Below are positions 8,587 through 17,787 of a stretch of DNA of 64,000 bases, piece after piece (within the stretch, counting starts at the first letter, position 1; every line of letters starts with the position of its first letter). A model generated the notes under the pieces. That model searched no databases, had not been told where the DNA came from, and saw only the letters and a program-made list of their open reading frames with translations. Source of the DNA: Campylobacter sp. LR291e (GTDB taxonomy: Bacteria > Campylobacterota > Campylobacteria > Campylobacterales > Campylobacteraceae); the NCBI RefSeq assembly GCF_008633915.1, contig NZ_VJNV01000002.1, positions 32,736 to 96,735 of the forward strand. The letters are read 5' to 3'. Made by a program: the position numbers and the translations under genes.

Positions 8587-9686
8587 GTTTAGCCGTTGGT
8601 ATAGTAGGTTTGCCAAATGTTGGTAAATCTACTACCTTTAACGCATTAACAAGGGCTCAAAATGCACAAAGTGCAAATTATCCATTTTGTACCATTGAAC
8701 CTAATAAGGCCATGGTTGAGGTACCTGATTCTAGGCTTTTTGAACTAGCTAAGATTGTAAAACCTGAAAAAATTTTACATTCTTTAATAGAATTTGTAGA
8801 TATTGCAGGGCTTGTCAAGGGTGCTAGTAAGGGCGAGGGTTTGGGTAATAAATTTTTATCTAATATAAGAGAAACGGAGTTAATCTTACATATTGTTCGC
8901 TGTTTTGATGATTCAAATATTACCCATGTTGAAGGAGAAACTGACCCTATTAGAGATATTGAAATCATTATTACAGAACTCATTTTAGCAGATATTGAAC
9001 AACTTAGTAAAAAAATAGAAAAATTAAACAAAGAAGTAAAGGCAAATATAAAGGGTGCTAAGGAAAGTTTAGAACTTGCAAATTTGCTTTTAACGCATTT
9101 AAATAAAGGACTTAGTGCTAATTGCTTTGAAGAAAAAGAAAGTGAAATTTTTAAAAGTTTAAATAAAGAATTAAGATTGCTTTCGGCAAAAAATGTAATT
9201 TATGGTGCAAATGTCGACGAAGAAAGCATTAGTAAGGATAATGAATATGTAAAAAAGCTTAAAGAATATGCTAGCAAAGAAGGAAACGAGGTTATAAAAC
9301 TTTGTGCTAAGTTAGAAGAAGAATTAGTAGTACTTAGCAAGGAAGAAAGCCATGAGCTTTTAGAGTCTTTGGGGGCTAATGAAAGTGGTCTTGAACAAAT
9401 CATAAAAAATGCTTTTTCTAAGCTAGGGCTTATTAGTTATTTTACTGCTGGGGAGATTGAGGTTCGTTCTTGGACTATAAAAAATGGCTTTAAAGCACCA
9501 AAGGCAGCAAGCGTTATACATAATGATTTTGAAAAAGGTTTTATCAAAGCAGAAGTTATTAGCTATGATGATTTTATAAAATTTGGTGGAGAAAGTGGGG
9601 CAAAAGAAGCAGGAAAACTTCGCCTTGAAGGAAAAGATTATATAGTTAAAGATGGCGATATTATACATTTTAGATTTAATGTATAA
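8583..9686 (+). CDS. ychF: Redox-regulated ATPase YchF (Obg-like)
   Basis: 367 residues, the normal length. The N-terminal P-loop GLPNVGKSTTFNALT and DIAGLVKGASKGEGLGN (G3) identify the Obg family; the G4 position reads NVDE rather than NKxD, the known reason YchF prefers ATP. A coiled-coil insertion lies near 130-200 and a TGS domain at the C-terminus (KDGDIIHFRF). YchF binds ribosomes and has been linked to stress responses. It is the last gene of the rpiB operon before the symporter. Confidence 0.95.
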   Translation: MSLAVGIVGLPNVGKSTTFNALTRAQNAQSANYPFCTIEPNKAMVEVPDSRLFELAKIVKPEKILHSLIEFVDIAGLVKGASKGEGLGNKFLSNIRETELILHIVRCFDDSNITHVEGETDPIRDIEIIITELILADIEQLSKKIEKLNKEVKANIKGAKESLELANLLLTHLNKGLSANCFEEKESEIFKSLNKELRLLSAKNVIYGANVDEESISKDNEYVKKLKEYASKEGNEVIKLCAKLEEELVVLSKEESHELLESLGANESGLEQIIKNAFSKLGLISYFTAGEIEVRSWTIKNGFKAPKAASVIHNDFEKGFIKAEVISYDDFIKFGGESGAKEAGKLRLEGKDYIVKDGDIIHFRFNV

Positions 9687-9712
9687 ATTTAAATTTTTCA
9701 AAGGAAAAGAAA

Positions 9713-11056
9713 ATTAAAACTTTATATAAAAGTCTAGCTTTTTGGGTGATATTTGGCATAATAGCAGGTATTGTTTTAGGGCTAATTGATAAAGAAATAG
9801 CCATTGCTTGTAAGCCTGGGATGGATTATTTTATTAAGGCTTTGAAAATTTTAATAGGCCCTATTATTTTTATTACTATAATACTTGGAATTATAAGCCT
9901 TGAAAGCCTTAAAAAAGTAGGTAGTATAGGGGTTAAGGCTTTAATTTATTTTGAAGTAGTAAGTACTATAGCCCTTGCCATTGGTATTTTTATGGCAAAT
10001 GTTATGAAACCTGGCACAGGCATGAATTTAGATGCAAATTTAGTAGATGCAAGCTCAGTTATACAATTTACAACTCAAACGAGAGAAATTAGTGCAAGTA
10101 CCGAGATTATCAATATCTTAAAAGAGGCCATTCCCCAAGGATTAATAAGCCCATTTTCTGAAGGTAAAACCTTGCAAGTTTTGGTACTTGCTCTTTTAAG
10201 TGCTATTATTATTTCTTTATTAAAGCCCGATGAAAAGGCATATATTCAAAAATTCTTTGAAATTTTACAAAGTTTTGTTTTTAAAATTTTACAAATTATA
10301 ATGTATTTTTCGCCCATTGCTGCCTTTAGTGCCATGGCCTTTTTAGTGGCAAAATATGGGCTTAGTTCTTTGGTGAATTTAGGATATTTATTATTTGTAA
10401 TGCTTATATCTTGTTTGATTTTTATCTTTGGGGTAGCCGGGGCGATTTGCTATTTTGTAAGGGTAAATATCTTTAAATTTATGTATTTTATATCAAGGGA
10501 AGTTTTAATAGTCTTTGCTACAAGTTCAAGTGAGTCAGCCCTAGCCCCTTTAATGAGAAAGCTTGAAAAGGCTGGAATTTCAAAGGCCACGGTGGGGCTT
10601 GTTTTACCTACCGGGTATAGTTTTAATTTAGATTGTACTAATATTTATTTGTCAATGAGTTTAATCTTTCTAGCACAGGCCTTTAATGTGAATTTATCCT
10701 TAACGCATGAAATTTCAATAATCCTTGTTTTAATGGTGGCCTCAAAGGGAGCTGTTGGCGTTACAGGTTCAGGCTTTATAGTACTTGGTAGTACCCTTGC
10801 TGCACTTGGTACTATGCAAATTCCAGAAGCAAATAACGGGGCAGGGGCAATGCTTGCTGAGGTCTTGCCAGTGGCTGCAATATCTGTTTTGTTGGGCGTT
10901 GATAAGTTTATGTCTGAGATGAGGGCTGTTGGAAATTTGTGTGGTAATAGCGTGGCTGCTTTGATTGTTGCTATTTGGGAAAGACAAATTGATTGGGACA
11001 AATTTAATTATGCTATAAATCACCCTGAGGAATTTCACAATGCAGGGCTAAGTTAA
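9713..11056 (+). CDS. Dicarboxylate/amino acid:cation symporter (DAACS family)
   Basis: About 447 residues if translation starts at the ATT at 9713. The reading frame upstream of the first GTG (9746) continues as KTLYKSLAFWVIFG, the usual start of this family, and AAGGAAAAG lies at 9701-9709, a good ribosome-binding distance from that ATT. A GTG start at 9746 would cut into helix 1. Family motifs: SSSESALAPLMRKLEKAGI (serine-rich hairpin), LPTGYSFNLDCTNIYL, SKGAVGVTGSGFIVLG and the GVDKFMSEMRAVGNLCGN near the end. It is an inner-membrane Na+- or H+-driven carrier for glutamate, C4-dicarboxylates or cystine-like substrates; which one cannot be decided. Confidence 0.88.
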   Translation: MKTLYKSLAFWVIFGIIAGIVLGLIDKEIAIACKPGMDYFIKALKILIGPIIFITIILGIISLESLKKVGSIGVKALIYFEVVSTIALAIGIFMANVMKPGTGMNLDANLVDASSVIQFTTQTREISASTEIINILKEAIPQGLISPFSEGKTLQVLVLALLSAIIISLLKPDEKAYIQKFFEILQSFVFKILQIIMYFSPIAAFSAMAFLVAKYGLSSLVNLGYLLFVMLISCLIFIFGVAGAICYFVRVNIFKFMYFISREVLIVFATSSSESALAPLMRKLEKAGISKATVGLVLPTGYSFNLDCTNIYLSMSLIFLAQAFNVNLSLTHEISIILVLMVASKGAVGVTGSGFIVLGSTLAALGTMQIPEANNGAGAMLAEVLPVAAISVLLGVDKFMSEMRAVGNLCGNSVAALIVAIWERQIDWDKFNYAINHPEEFHNAGLS

Positions 11057-11077
11057 GAAAAATTTATTATATTTTGC

Positions 11078-11083
11078 TAAAAT
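11078..11083 (+). promoter_or_regulatory. Likely -10 element of aas
   Basis: TAAAAT preceded by TTTTGC, 26 bases before the aas ATG in an A/T-rich gap. It suggests aas has its own promoter besides read-through from the symporter. Confidence 0.4.
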
Positions 11084-11109
11084 CATTTTATATTTTTTTA
11101 GGATAAATA

Positions 11110-14100
11110 ATGAAAGAAGAAGTTTTTTTGAAAATTCGTGGAATTTTACCCTTTTTAAGTGTGGCTTTTTTAAATGCCTTTGTGGATTTGGGACATAAAA
11201 TTATCATTCAAAATACCATTTATAAAAGCTATGAAGGAAGTACTCAACTTTTTTTAACAAGCATAGTAAATGCCTTAATCTTACTTCCTTTTATTTTGGT
11301 TTTATCGCCATCCGGATTTTTAGCCGATAAATTTCCTAAAAATTTAATAATGAAATTTTCAGCCCTTTTTTCTGTATTTTTAACCATTTTAATATGTGTA
11401 AGTTATTATCTTGGTGCCTTTTGGTTTGCCTTTTTTCTTACCTTTTTAATGGGAATTCAATCAGCAATTTACTCGCCTGCAAAATATGGCTTTATAAAAG
11501 AATTAGTAGGAAATAAGCTTTTAGCCATGGGAAATGGTAGTTTAAATGCTACAAGTATAGTTGCTATTTTACTAGGAATGGCTTTGTTTTCTTTGGGGTT
11601 TGAGTATTTTTATGATATAAATTCTATTCAAGCAGATACTATTTTAACAGATATCGCCCCCCTTGGTTTTGTGCTTATCTTTTTTGCACTTTGCGAATTC
11701 TTACTTACCTTTAAACTACCAAAATTAAGGCAAGTAAATAAAGAATTAAGTTTTAATAAAAAAGATTATATAAAGGCAAAGCTTTTTATTAGCAATATCA
11801 AGCTTATTTTTAAGGATAAAGTTATTTGGCTTTGTGTTATAGGTATTGCTATGTTTTCTTCTGTTTCTCAACTTTATCTTGTTAGCTTTCCTGTTTTTAC
11901 AAAAAATGTTTTATTAGAAGAAAATACCTTTTTTGTGCAAATTTCAATGGCCTTTGCTGGACTTGGTGTAATAGTTGGTTCTATAATTGCCGGTAGATTT
12001 TCTAAAAATTATATAGAACTCGGTCTTATTCCACTTGGGGCACTTGGCGTTTTAATAATGAGCTTTTTAATGCCTTATTTTTCAAGCTTTTATATTTATT
12101 CTTGTATATTTTTTATCTTTGGAGTTTGTGGGGCATTTTTTATAGTACCACTTAATGCTTTAATACAATTTTACGCAAAGGAAAACGAACTAGGCAAAAT
12201 TCTAGCAGCAAATAATTTTATGCAAAATCTAGCTATGATTTTACTACTTGGCGTTGGGCTTTTGTTTTCTTATTTTAATCTATCTGCCTTGCATCTTTTT
12301 TATTTAATTAGCCTTTTATGCTTATTTGGGACCATTTATGTAGTGTTTAAACTACCCTTTTCTTTGGTTAGAATTTTAGTTAATATAGCCTTTTTTCAAA
12401 GATATAGGCTTTTAGTTGAAGGCTTTGAAAATATACCACAAAAGGGCGGGGCACTGCTTTTAGGCAATCACATATCTTTTATAGACTGGGCCATTATTCA
12501 AATGGCAATTCCTAGAAGAGTTTATTTTGTAATGGAAAGAAGCCTTTATTCTAAGTGGTATATTAAAATTTTCTTAGATAAATTTGGCGTTATTCCTATT
12601 TCAAATACTGGCTCAAAGGAAAGTTTTAGGCTTATTGCCTTTCACATTAAACAAGGGCACTTAGTTTGTTTGTTTCCAGAAGGGGTTATTTCTCGCCATG
12701 GTCAGCTTAATGAGTTTAAAAGTGGATTTGAGCATGTTTGTGAGAATTTAGAAGAAAAGGATGGCTTCATTTTACCATTTTATATAAGAGGGCTTTGGGG
12801 AAGTAGTTTTTCAAGAAAGGATGAGGAATTTTCAGTTAGCAATAAAACTTTAAGTAAAAGAAATATAGCTATAGCCTTTGGTAATAGTTTGCCAATACAT
12901 ACAAAAAAAGACATAGTAAAGGCTAAGGTTTTTGAACTTTCTTTTATGGCGTGGAAATCTCAATGCGAGGCCATGCATACAATCGCTAGGGCTTGGATAA
13001 ATAGTGCTAAGAAAAATCTTTCAAAAATCGCACTAATTGACCCTATAGCTAAGGCAATAACTTATAGAAAAATGTTAGGTCTTTCTTTAATGCTATCAAA
13101 TTTAATCAAAAAAAATACTCAAAAATTTAATATAGTTTTAAAAAGAGGAAGTTATGCCCCGAAAGAAGAATGCGTTGGAATTTTACTTCCTGCTAGTTTT
13201 GCTAGTACGCTTTTAAATCTTTCTGTTTTACTTGCAAATAAGGTAGTTGTAAATTTAAATTTTACTTCAAATACCCTAAATTTGGCTATAAAAGATGCAA
13301 ATATCTCTCAAATTTATACTTCTAGGCTTTTTTTAGAAAAATTACAAGATAAAAATATAACTTTAAATTTTGAAGATGGTGTTAATTTAGTTTATATGGA
13401 AGATATTTTTGAAGATTTTAAAAGGCAAAAAGGTAAGGTTTTAATGTATTTAGGCCTTGTTAGTATATTGCCTAGTTTTTTATTGAAAATGATTTTTTCT
13501 CCTTCAAAAAATAATCTTTCAATAGCTGCGATTTTATTTAGTAGTGGAAGTGAGGGAACTCCTAAGGGGGTAATGTTAAATAATCGCAATATTTTAAGCA
13601 ATATTGCCCAAATTTCAGATGTCTTTGGCATAAAAAATAATGATGTGATTTTATCATCCTTGCCACCATTTCACGCCTTTGGCTTAACCGTTACTACCTT
13701 TTTACCACTGCTTGAAAATATTAGAAGTGTAACCCTGCCTGACCCTACTGATTCAATGGCTATTGCAAAGGCTGTTGTAAAAAATAAAATTAGCATAATG
13801 TGTGCAACTTCAACCTTTCTTGGAATTTATGCAAGGAATAAAAAGCTTGAAAGCATAATGTTTGAAAGTTTAAGAATCATAGTAAGTGGGGCTGAAAAGC
13901 TAAAAGATGAGATAAGAACTGCCTTTGAAATGAAATTTAAAAAAAGTATATTAGAAGGCTATGGGGCTACTGAAACAACGCCTGTTGCAAGTGTAAATTT
14001 GCCAAATAAATTTGACCCTGATTTTTGGATTTTACACAGAGCAAGTAAGGAAAAAAGCGTAGGAATGGCACTACCTGGAACTGCTATTAGGATAGTTGAA

Positions 14101-14631
14101 CCTGAAACCTATGAAAGTTTAAGTGCAAATAAAGATGGACTTATTTTAATAGGTGGTCATCAAGTAATGGTTGGGTATTTAAATAATAAAGAAAAAACGG
14201 ATGATTTTATAAAAGAGATTGATGGAATTCGTTGGTATAATACTTGTGATAAGGGGCGTTTGGACGAAGATGGCTTTTTATATATTGTAGATAGGTATTC
14301 TCGCTTTGCAAAAATCGGTGGAGAAATGATTTCTCTAACGCATTTAGAAGAAGAGTTAGCTAAAATTTTTAATACTGATATAGTTAAATTTTGTGCTACT
14401 AGCTTAGAAGATGAGAAAAAAGGAGAAAGTATAGTTTTATTAATTGAATGCGAGGATGAGCATTTTAAAGGGATTTGCGATACTATTAGAAGTGCAAATT
14501 TACCAGCTATTTTAAAGCCAACTTTTTATTTTAAGGTTGAAAGTATCCCTGTACTTGGTTCTGGTAAAACTGATTTTAAGGGCGTTAAGGAATTAGCACT
14601 TAGGGCAAAAAATGAAAAAAATGAAAATTAA
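11110..14631 (+). CDS. aas: LplT-PlsC-acyl-ACP synthetase fusion (Aas)
   Basis: 1173 residues in three parts. Residues 1 to about 430 form an MFS-type permease with around a dozen helices, like the lysophospholipid flippase LplT. About 430-640 is a PlsC-type acyltransferase (NHISFID near 452, FPEG near 521). From about 650 to the end is an AMP-forming acyl-activating domain (SSGSEGTPKG near 810, EGYGATETT near 950). In E. coli LplT and Aas are separate proteins that take up and re-acylate 2-acyl-lysophosphatidylethanolamine; here flippase and acylation are one polypeptide. It acts at the inner membrane in phospholipid repair. Confidence 0.92.
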   Translation: MKEEVFLKIRGILPFLSVAFLNAFVDLGHKIIIQNTIYKSYEGSTQLFLTSIVNALILLPFILVLSPSGFLADKFPKNLIMKFSALFSVFLTILICVSYYLGAFWFAFFLTFLMGIQSAIYSPAKYGFIKELVGNKLLAMGNGSLNATSIVAILLGMALFSLGFEYFYDINSIQADTILTDIAPLGFVLIFFALCEFLLTFKLPKLRQVNKELSFNKKDYIKAKLFISNIKLIFKDKVIWLCVIGIAMFSSVSQLYLVSFPVFTKNVLLEENTFFVQISMAFAGLGVIVGSIIAGRFSKNYIELGLIPLGALGVLIMSFLMPYFSSFYIYSCIFFIFGVCGAFFIVPLNALIQFYAKENELGKILAANNFMQNLAMILLLGVGLLFSYFNLSALHLFYLISLLCLFGTIYVVFKLPFSLVRILVNIAFFQRYRLLVEGFENIPQKGGALLLGNHISFIDWAIIQMAIPRRVYFVMERSLYSKWYIKIFLDKFGVIPISNTGSKESFRLIAFHIKQGHLVCLFPEGVISRHGQLNEFKSGFEHVCENLEEKDGFILPFYIRGLWGSSFSRKDEEFSVSNKTLSKRNIAIAFGNSLPIHTKKDIVKAKVFELSFMAWKSQCEAMHTIARAWINSAKKNLSKIALIDPIAKAITYRKMLGLSLMLSNLIKKNTQKFNIVLKRGSYAPKEECVGILLPASFASTLLNLSVLLANKVVVNLNFTSNTLNLAIKDANISQIYTSRLFLEKLQDKNITLNFEDGVNLVYMEDIFEDFKRQKGKVLMYLGLVSILPSFLLKMIFSPSKNNLSIAAILFSSGSEGTPKGVMLNNRNILSNIAQISDVFGIKNNDVILSSLPPFHAFGLTVTTFLPLLENIRSVTLPDPTDSMAIAKAVVKNKISIMCATSTFLGIYARNKKLESIMFESLRIIVSGAEKLKDEIRTAFEMKFKKSILEGYGATETTPVASVNLPNKFDPDFWILHRASKEKSVGMALPGTAIRIVEPETYESLSANKDGLILIGGHQVMVGYLNNKEKTDDFIKEIDGIRWYNTCDKGRLDEDGFLYIVDRYSRFAKIGGEMISLTHLEEELAKIFNTDIVKFCATSLEDEKKGESIVLLIECEDEHFKGICDTIRSANLPAILKPTFYFKVESIPVLGSGKTDFKGVKELALRAKNEKNEN

Positions 14632-14643
14632 TAAAGCTTAAAA

Positions 14644-15057
14644 ATGAAAAAATTAATTTTAATAGCTTTATTTTTTTGTGTTATGGTTAATGCTAATGAA
14701 AAGGAGATTTCAACAATGAAAGTTAAGCTTAATGATAAGATTTTTAGTGCTACTTTAGAACAAAACGAGGCAGTTAATGCCTTTACTCAAATGATGAAAA
14801 AAGCCCCTGTTGTGATCAAAATGTGTGATTATGCTGGTTTTGAAAAGGTTGGGTCGCTTGGTAGAAATTTGCCTACTAGCAACACTCATATAACAACAAA
14901 GATAGGTGATATCGTCCTTTATAATGATAATCAAATCGTAATATTTTATGGTTCAAATTCTTGGGATTATACAAAAATAGGTCATATAGATGAAGTAAAT
15001 AATCTTAAAGAAACATTAGGCAATGGCGATGTTGAGGCTAGTTTTTGGCTAGAATAA
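14644..15057 (+). CDS. Secreted cyclophilin-like fold protein
   Basis: 137 residues. A short signal peptide, KKLILIALFFCVMVNA, precedes a compact domain with the segments LNDKIFSATLEQNEA, GRNLPT, TTKIGDIVLYNDNQIVIFYG and GDVEASFWLE. This pattern is that of the small cyclophilin-like beta-barrel domain found in bacterial exported proteins; prolyl isomerase activity has not generally been shown for that family. It begins 12 bases after aas, as a similar gene does in C. jejuni. The function is unknown. Confidence 0.75.
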   Translation: MKKLILIALFFCVMVNANEKEISTMKVKLNDKIFSATLEQNEAVNAFTQMMKKAPVVIKMCDYAGFEKVGSLGRNLPTSNTHITTKIGDIVLYNDNQIVIFYGSNSWDYTKIGHIDEVNNLKETLGNGDVEASFWLE

Positions 15058-15122
15058 GCCTTTAAATGCGTTTATTAATGATATAAAACTATAATTACAA
15101 AAATAAAAAAGAAAGGATAAAA

Positions 15123-15390
15123 ATGGCTACTTTAATCGAAAAGGATGTTTGTAGGTGGTGCTATTGCTTTAATAAAAAATACTAACGAAACAAATAAGCG
15201 ATATAAAGAAACTTTAAAAAATATAAGAGAAGAATTATATATAACTTCTTGTGAAAAACTAGATTTTAATTATTATGTTACAACTATTAATAATATAAAA
15301 TCTTTATGTGGATTGATAAAATTAATTTATCTCAAGAACAAATTGATGAAGTTTTTAACGATATTCTTGCAAATAAACATAGTGTTGTAA
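15123..15390 (+). pseudogene. Remnant of a small gene upstream of the zeta toxin (possible antitoxin)
   Basis: A well-placed ATG at 15123, after a GAAAGGA ribosome site, reads MATLIEK and then meets a stop at about 15183. One frame over, from about 15145, an open frame continues with the helical, charged TNETNKRYKETLKNIREELY and runs to 15390, past the start of the zeta toxin. A one-base shift near 15145 therefore seems to have broken one gene. Position directly before a zeta toxin suggests an antitoxin, but I do not recognise the sequence. Confidence 0.45.
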
Positions 15391-15575
15391 GCAATCCTAA
15401 GGGTTTTGTACTTGGTGGTCAACCTGGTGCTGGTAAGTCAAATTTAATAAAAATAGTTAAAAATGAGTTAGAGGGTAATGTCATAGTAATGAATGGTGAT
15501 GATTTTAGAAAATATCACTCTGATTATAAAAATTTTCAACTACAAGGTAGTAAAGATTCAGCTCCTAAAAGGTGA
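15306..15575 (+). pseudogene. Truncated zeta-type toxin kinase
   Basis: The first about 80 residues are the N-terminal part of a zeta toxin: the P-loop is in LGGQPGAGKSNLIKI, followed by [20 protein letters not shown], where the D/E-FRxxHP region binds the UDP-sugar substrate. Complete zeta toxins are about 200-300 residues and phosphorylate UDP-N-acetyl sugars. Here homology stops abruptly near 15540 and the frame ends in unrelated bases that belong, on the other strand, to a cytochrome gene. It is a deletion remnant and not expected to be active. Confidence 0.75.
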
Positions 15576-16526
15576 GCACTTGCCCCGTCCTCACAGTATA
15601 CACCCTTGCTAATTGTATGTTTTCTAAGTTCTTTAATATTACCTAAAGTATTGAAAAATTCGGTCTTGTTTTGAAAGTCAAATTTAAAGCTATGACAGGT
15701 TTCACAATGCGAACTTGCAGGTTGAAACATTAATTTATCTATTTGTAAAACCATAAGAATTTGTACCCTATCTATTTGAACCAGGCGTACCTTGTATGTC
15801 AAATTCTTCTATAGTAGTTGGAAAACCAGGAGAAAAAGAAGCGATTTGCTTAGCAATCTCAGGGGTTATGTTCTTAGCCCAAAGCCTTGAAAATTGATTT
15901 ATGCAGATCACTAATTTACCAGTCAAAGAGCTTAAATTTCCTTCTTCTACATGATAACTAGTTATTTATCTAAAAAGCTATGTTTTGCCTAGGTGTATCT
16001 ATGATAATATAAACATCATCTGGATAAATTCCTTCTGGCAAAATATTAGACTCAGCTCCATACATTTTTCTTTTTGTGTCCCATCAATTTCTTCAATCTC
16101 GTGTGGAAAATGAAGCATTTTTGAGTGCCTACTTCTTTTCAAGTAGCATATTGTGCAGGGTGGCATTCTCCACATTTATTAGGTCCTACGAATTTATTAG
16201 GATAATCTAAAATAGATTCAAAACCTAAACGATAGGTTACATAAACAATTTCTTGATTATTCTCATTTGCATAATCCTTATCGTCTCCAAAATCAACAAA
16301 TTCTTCTTGTCTATCGCTAATGGCTATTTTGCCAACCAACCTACCCTCTTTTTATATTTAAAACAAGGTGATTTTTCTTAATGTAGTTGTAAAAATCTTT
16401 TTCTTGTTCTACATAATTCTTTAAGGTTCTAGGCTTTATGCCATCACCTTGTGGAGTTGTAGGATTTGCATGTAAAAGCTCACAATAAAGACCCAAACTA
16501 AGCAATGTATAAATAACGCGTTTCAT
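15545..16526 (-). pseudogene. Broken multiheme cytochrome c gene
   Basis: On the minus strand an ATG at 16526 opens a signal peptide (KRVIYTLLSLGLYCELLHA). Coding sense then continues across at least three breaks: a frameshift near 16345; an in-frame TGA just after PAQYAT (16139-16141), where homologous proteins have Trp (ATWKRSRHS); and a frameshift in an A-rich run near 16070, after which ESNILPEGIYPDDVYIII reads on. Haem motifs CGECH (about 16165) and CETCH (about 15695) are visible. The 3' end is missing, cut at the zeta toxin remnant. The pattern resembles periplasmic octaheme/MccA-type reductases, but that is only a guess. Confidence 0.75.
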
Positions 16527-16759
16527 TTTTGCTCCTTTTTAAATTTTATCAATAACTTATATAAATTGATAAAAAAATTCATTAGTATTTTATTAACTTT
16601 TTTCTTTATTTAAAGCTTAATTTTTTTGAAATAATGAAAATTTTTGATTTTAATAGGAGTAAAAATATAAAATATCATTTTAAAAAATCTATTTTAAGAA
16701 GAAATGATTAATATTTTTTAAATTTGTACGCTTTATAAAAAAAATGAATTTTAAATACT

Positions 16760-17659
16760 TTATAAATAAGAAAGTATAAAATTAATAAATTCCTTGCTAT
16801 CATTTGGACAAGCAATTACTTTATAATCCTTTGTAGCAATTTTTCTATATTCAATATCTAGTTCAAAGATACTTTCAGAACAATCTATACAAAAAGAAAT
16901 AGGGTAAATCAAGGCCTCATTTTTTAAATTTGCTAATATATCAGCAGTATTTGGACCAAGCCATTTTACAGGCCCAAGGCGAGATTGATAAGAAAGAATA
17001 AACTCATCAAATTCATCTTTTAAAGCATTTTTTAATATATTAAAATGCTCATTTACATGCCTTTCGTATAAATCACCCTTTTTAATAATAGAAAGAGGCA
17101 GGGAATGGGCTGAAAAAATAATACTTTTGCAATCAAATTTAGCCTTTTCTTTTAATATATGAGAAACAATCATCTCATTATAGGTAGGATTTTTATAAAA
17201 AATATCAAGTTCTTTGATTTTTGCCTTTATATTTAGACTTGAAATTTCATTTTTTAAAACTTGCAAAGAGGTAGTAACTGTGGTTTGAGAATGGTGAGGA
17301 TATAAAGGAAAAAGAATAATCTCATCATTTTCATTAAAATGATACTTGCTTAAAATATCCTCGGCAAAGGGTTTTACATATAAATTTATAAAATCAAAGG
17401 TAAAATCACTATCTATTTTATTTAATTTTTCGCAAAGTTGCTGAGTAAGTCTATTTAATGGAGATTTACCCCCTATTTGTTTATAATTTTCTTGCATAGG
17501 CTTTAATCTAGCCTTGGTTATAAAAAAGGCTACAATACTTCTTAAAAATTTATTTTTAATGCCTAAAATATAGGGGTCATTAAACATATTTTTTAAAAAA
17601 ACTTCACAATCTTGTAAATTCGTAGCCCCACCCATATTTAAAAATAAAACAAGTCTCAT
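16760..17659 (-). CDS. hemH: Ferrochelatase
   Basis: 299 residues. It inserts Fe2+ into protoporphyrin IX, the last step of haem synthesis, needed for the many c-type cytochromes of this group. The start MRLVLFLNMGG is typical; the active-site His is in FSAHSLPLSII near 183 and the signature YQSRLGPVKWLGP follows, with the GP-x-T region and CIDCSESIFELDIEYR near the end. It is divergent from alaS with 128 bases between them. Confidence 0.94.
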   Translation of the reverse strand: MRLVLFLNMGGATNLQDCEVFLKNMFNDPYILGIKNKFLRSIVAFFITKARLKPMQENYKQIGGKSPLNRLTQQLCEKLNKIDSDFTFDFINLYVKPFAEDILSKYHFNENDEIILFPLYPHHSQTTVTTSLQVLKNEISSLNIKAKIKELDIFYKNPTYNEMIVSHILKEKAKFDCKSIIFSAHSLPLSIIKKGDLYERHVNEHFNILKNALKDEFDEFILSYQSRLGPVKWLGPNTADILANLKNEALIYPISFCIDCSESIFELDIEYRKIATKDYKVIACPNDSKEFINFILSYL

Positions 17660-17742
17660 ATTTTTCCTTATTTTTAGCTATTTAAACGATAATTTAACAT
17701 AAAAATTTTAATTCATTTTTACTTAAATTAAAGTAATTTTGG

Positions 17743-17751
17743 TATTATACT
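17743..17751 (+). promoter_or_regulatory. Likely -10 region of alaS
   Basis: TATTATACT preceded by TTTTGG lies 36 bases before the alaS ATG in the hemH-alaS divergent gap. It has the form of an extended -10 box; no -35 box is evident. Confidence 0.45.
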
Positions 17752-17787
17752 CCTTTATAATTTTTTAGAACTTTTTAGGAAAAATAT

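Noticed and set aside
9423..9701. Minus-strand 92-codon frame at the end of ychF
   Set aside because: It lies opposite well-conserved ychF codons and has no family features.
10645..11038. Two minus-strand frames inside the symporter gene
   Set aside because: Shadows of a conserved membrane-protein reading frame with biased codon positions.
15536..15802. Minus-strand open frame of 88 codons with CETCH, as an independent small cytochrome
   Set aside because: It lacks a signal peptide, and its sequence continues the broken multiheme cytochrome gene starting at 16526; its last codons run into the zeta toxin remnant.
16139..16526. Two short minus-strand frames as separate small secreted proteins
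   Set aside because: They join across a one-base shift into one cytochrome reading frame.
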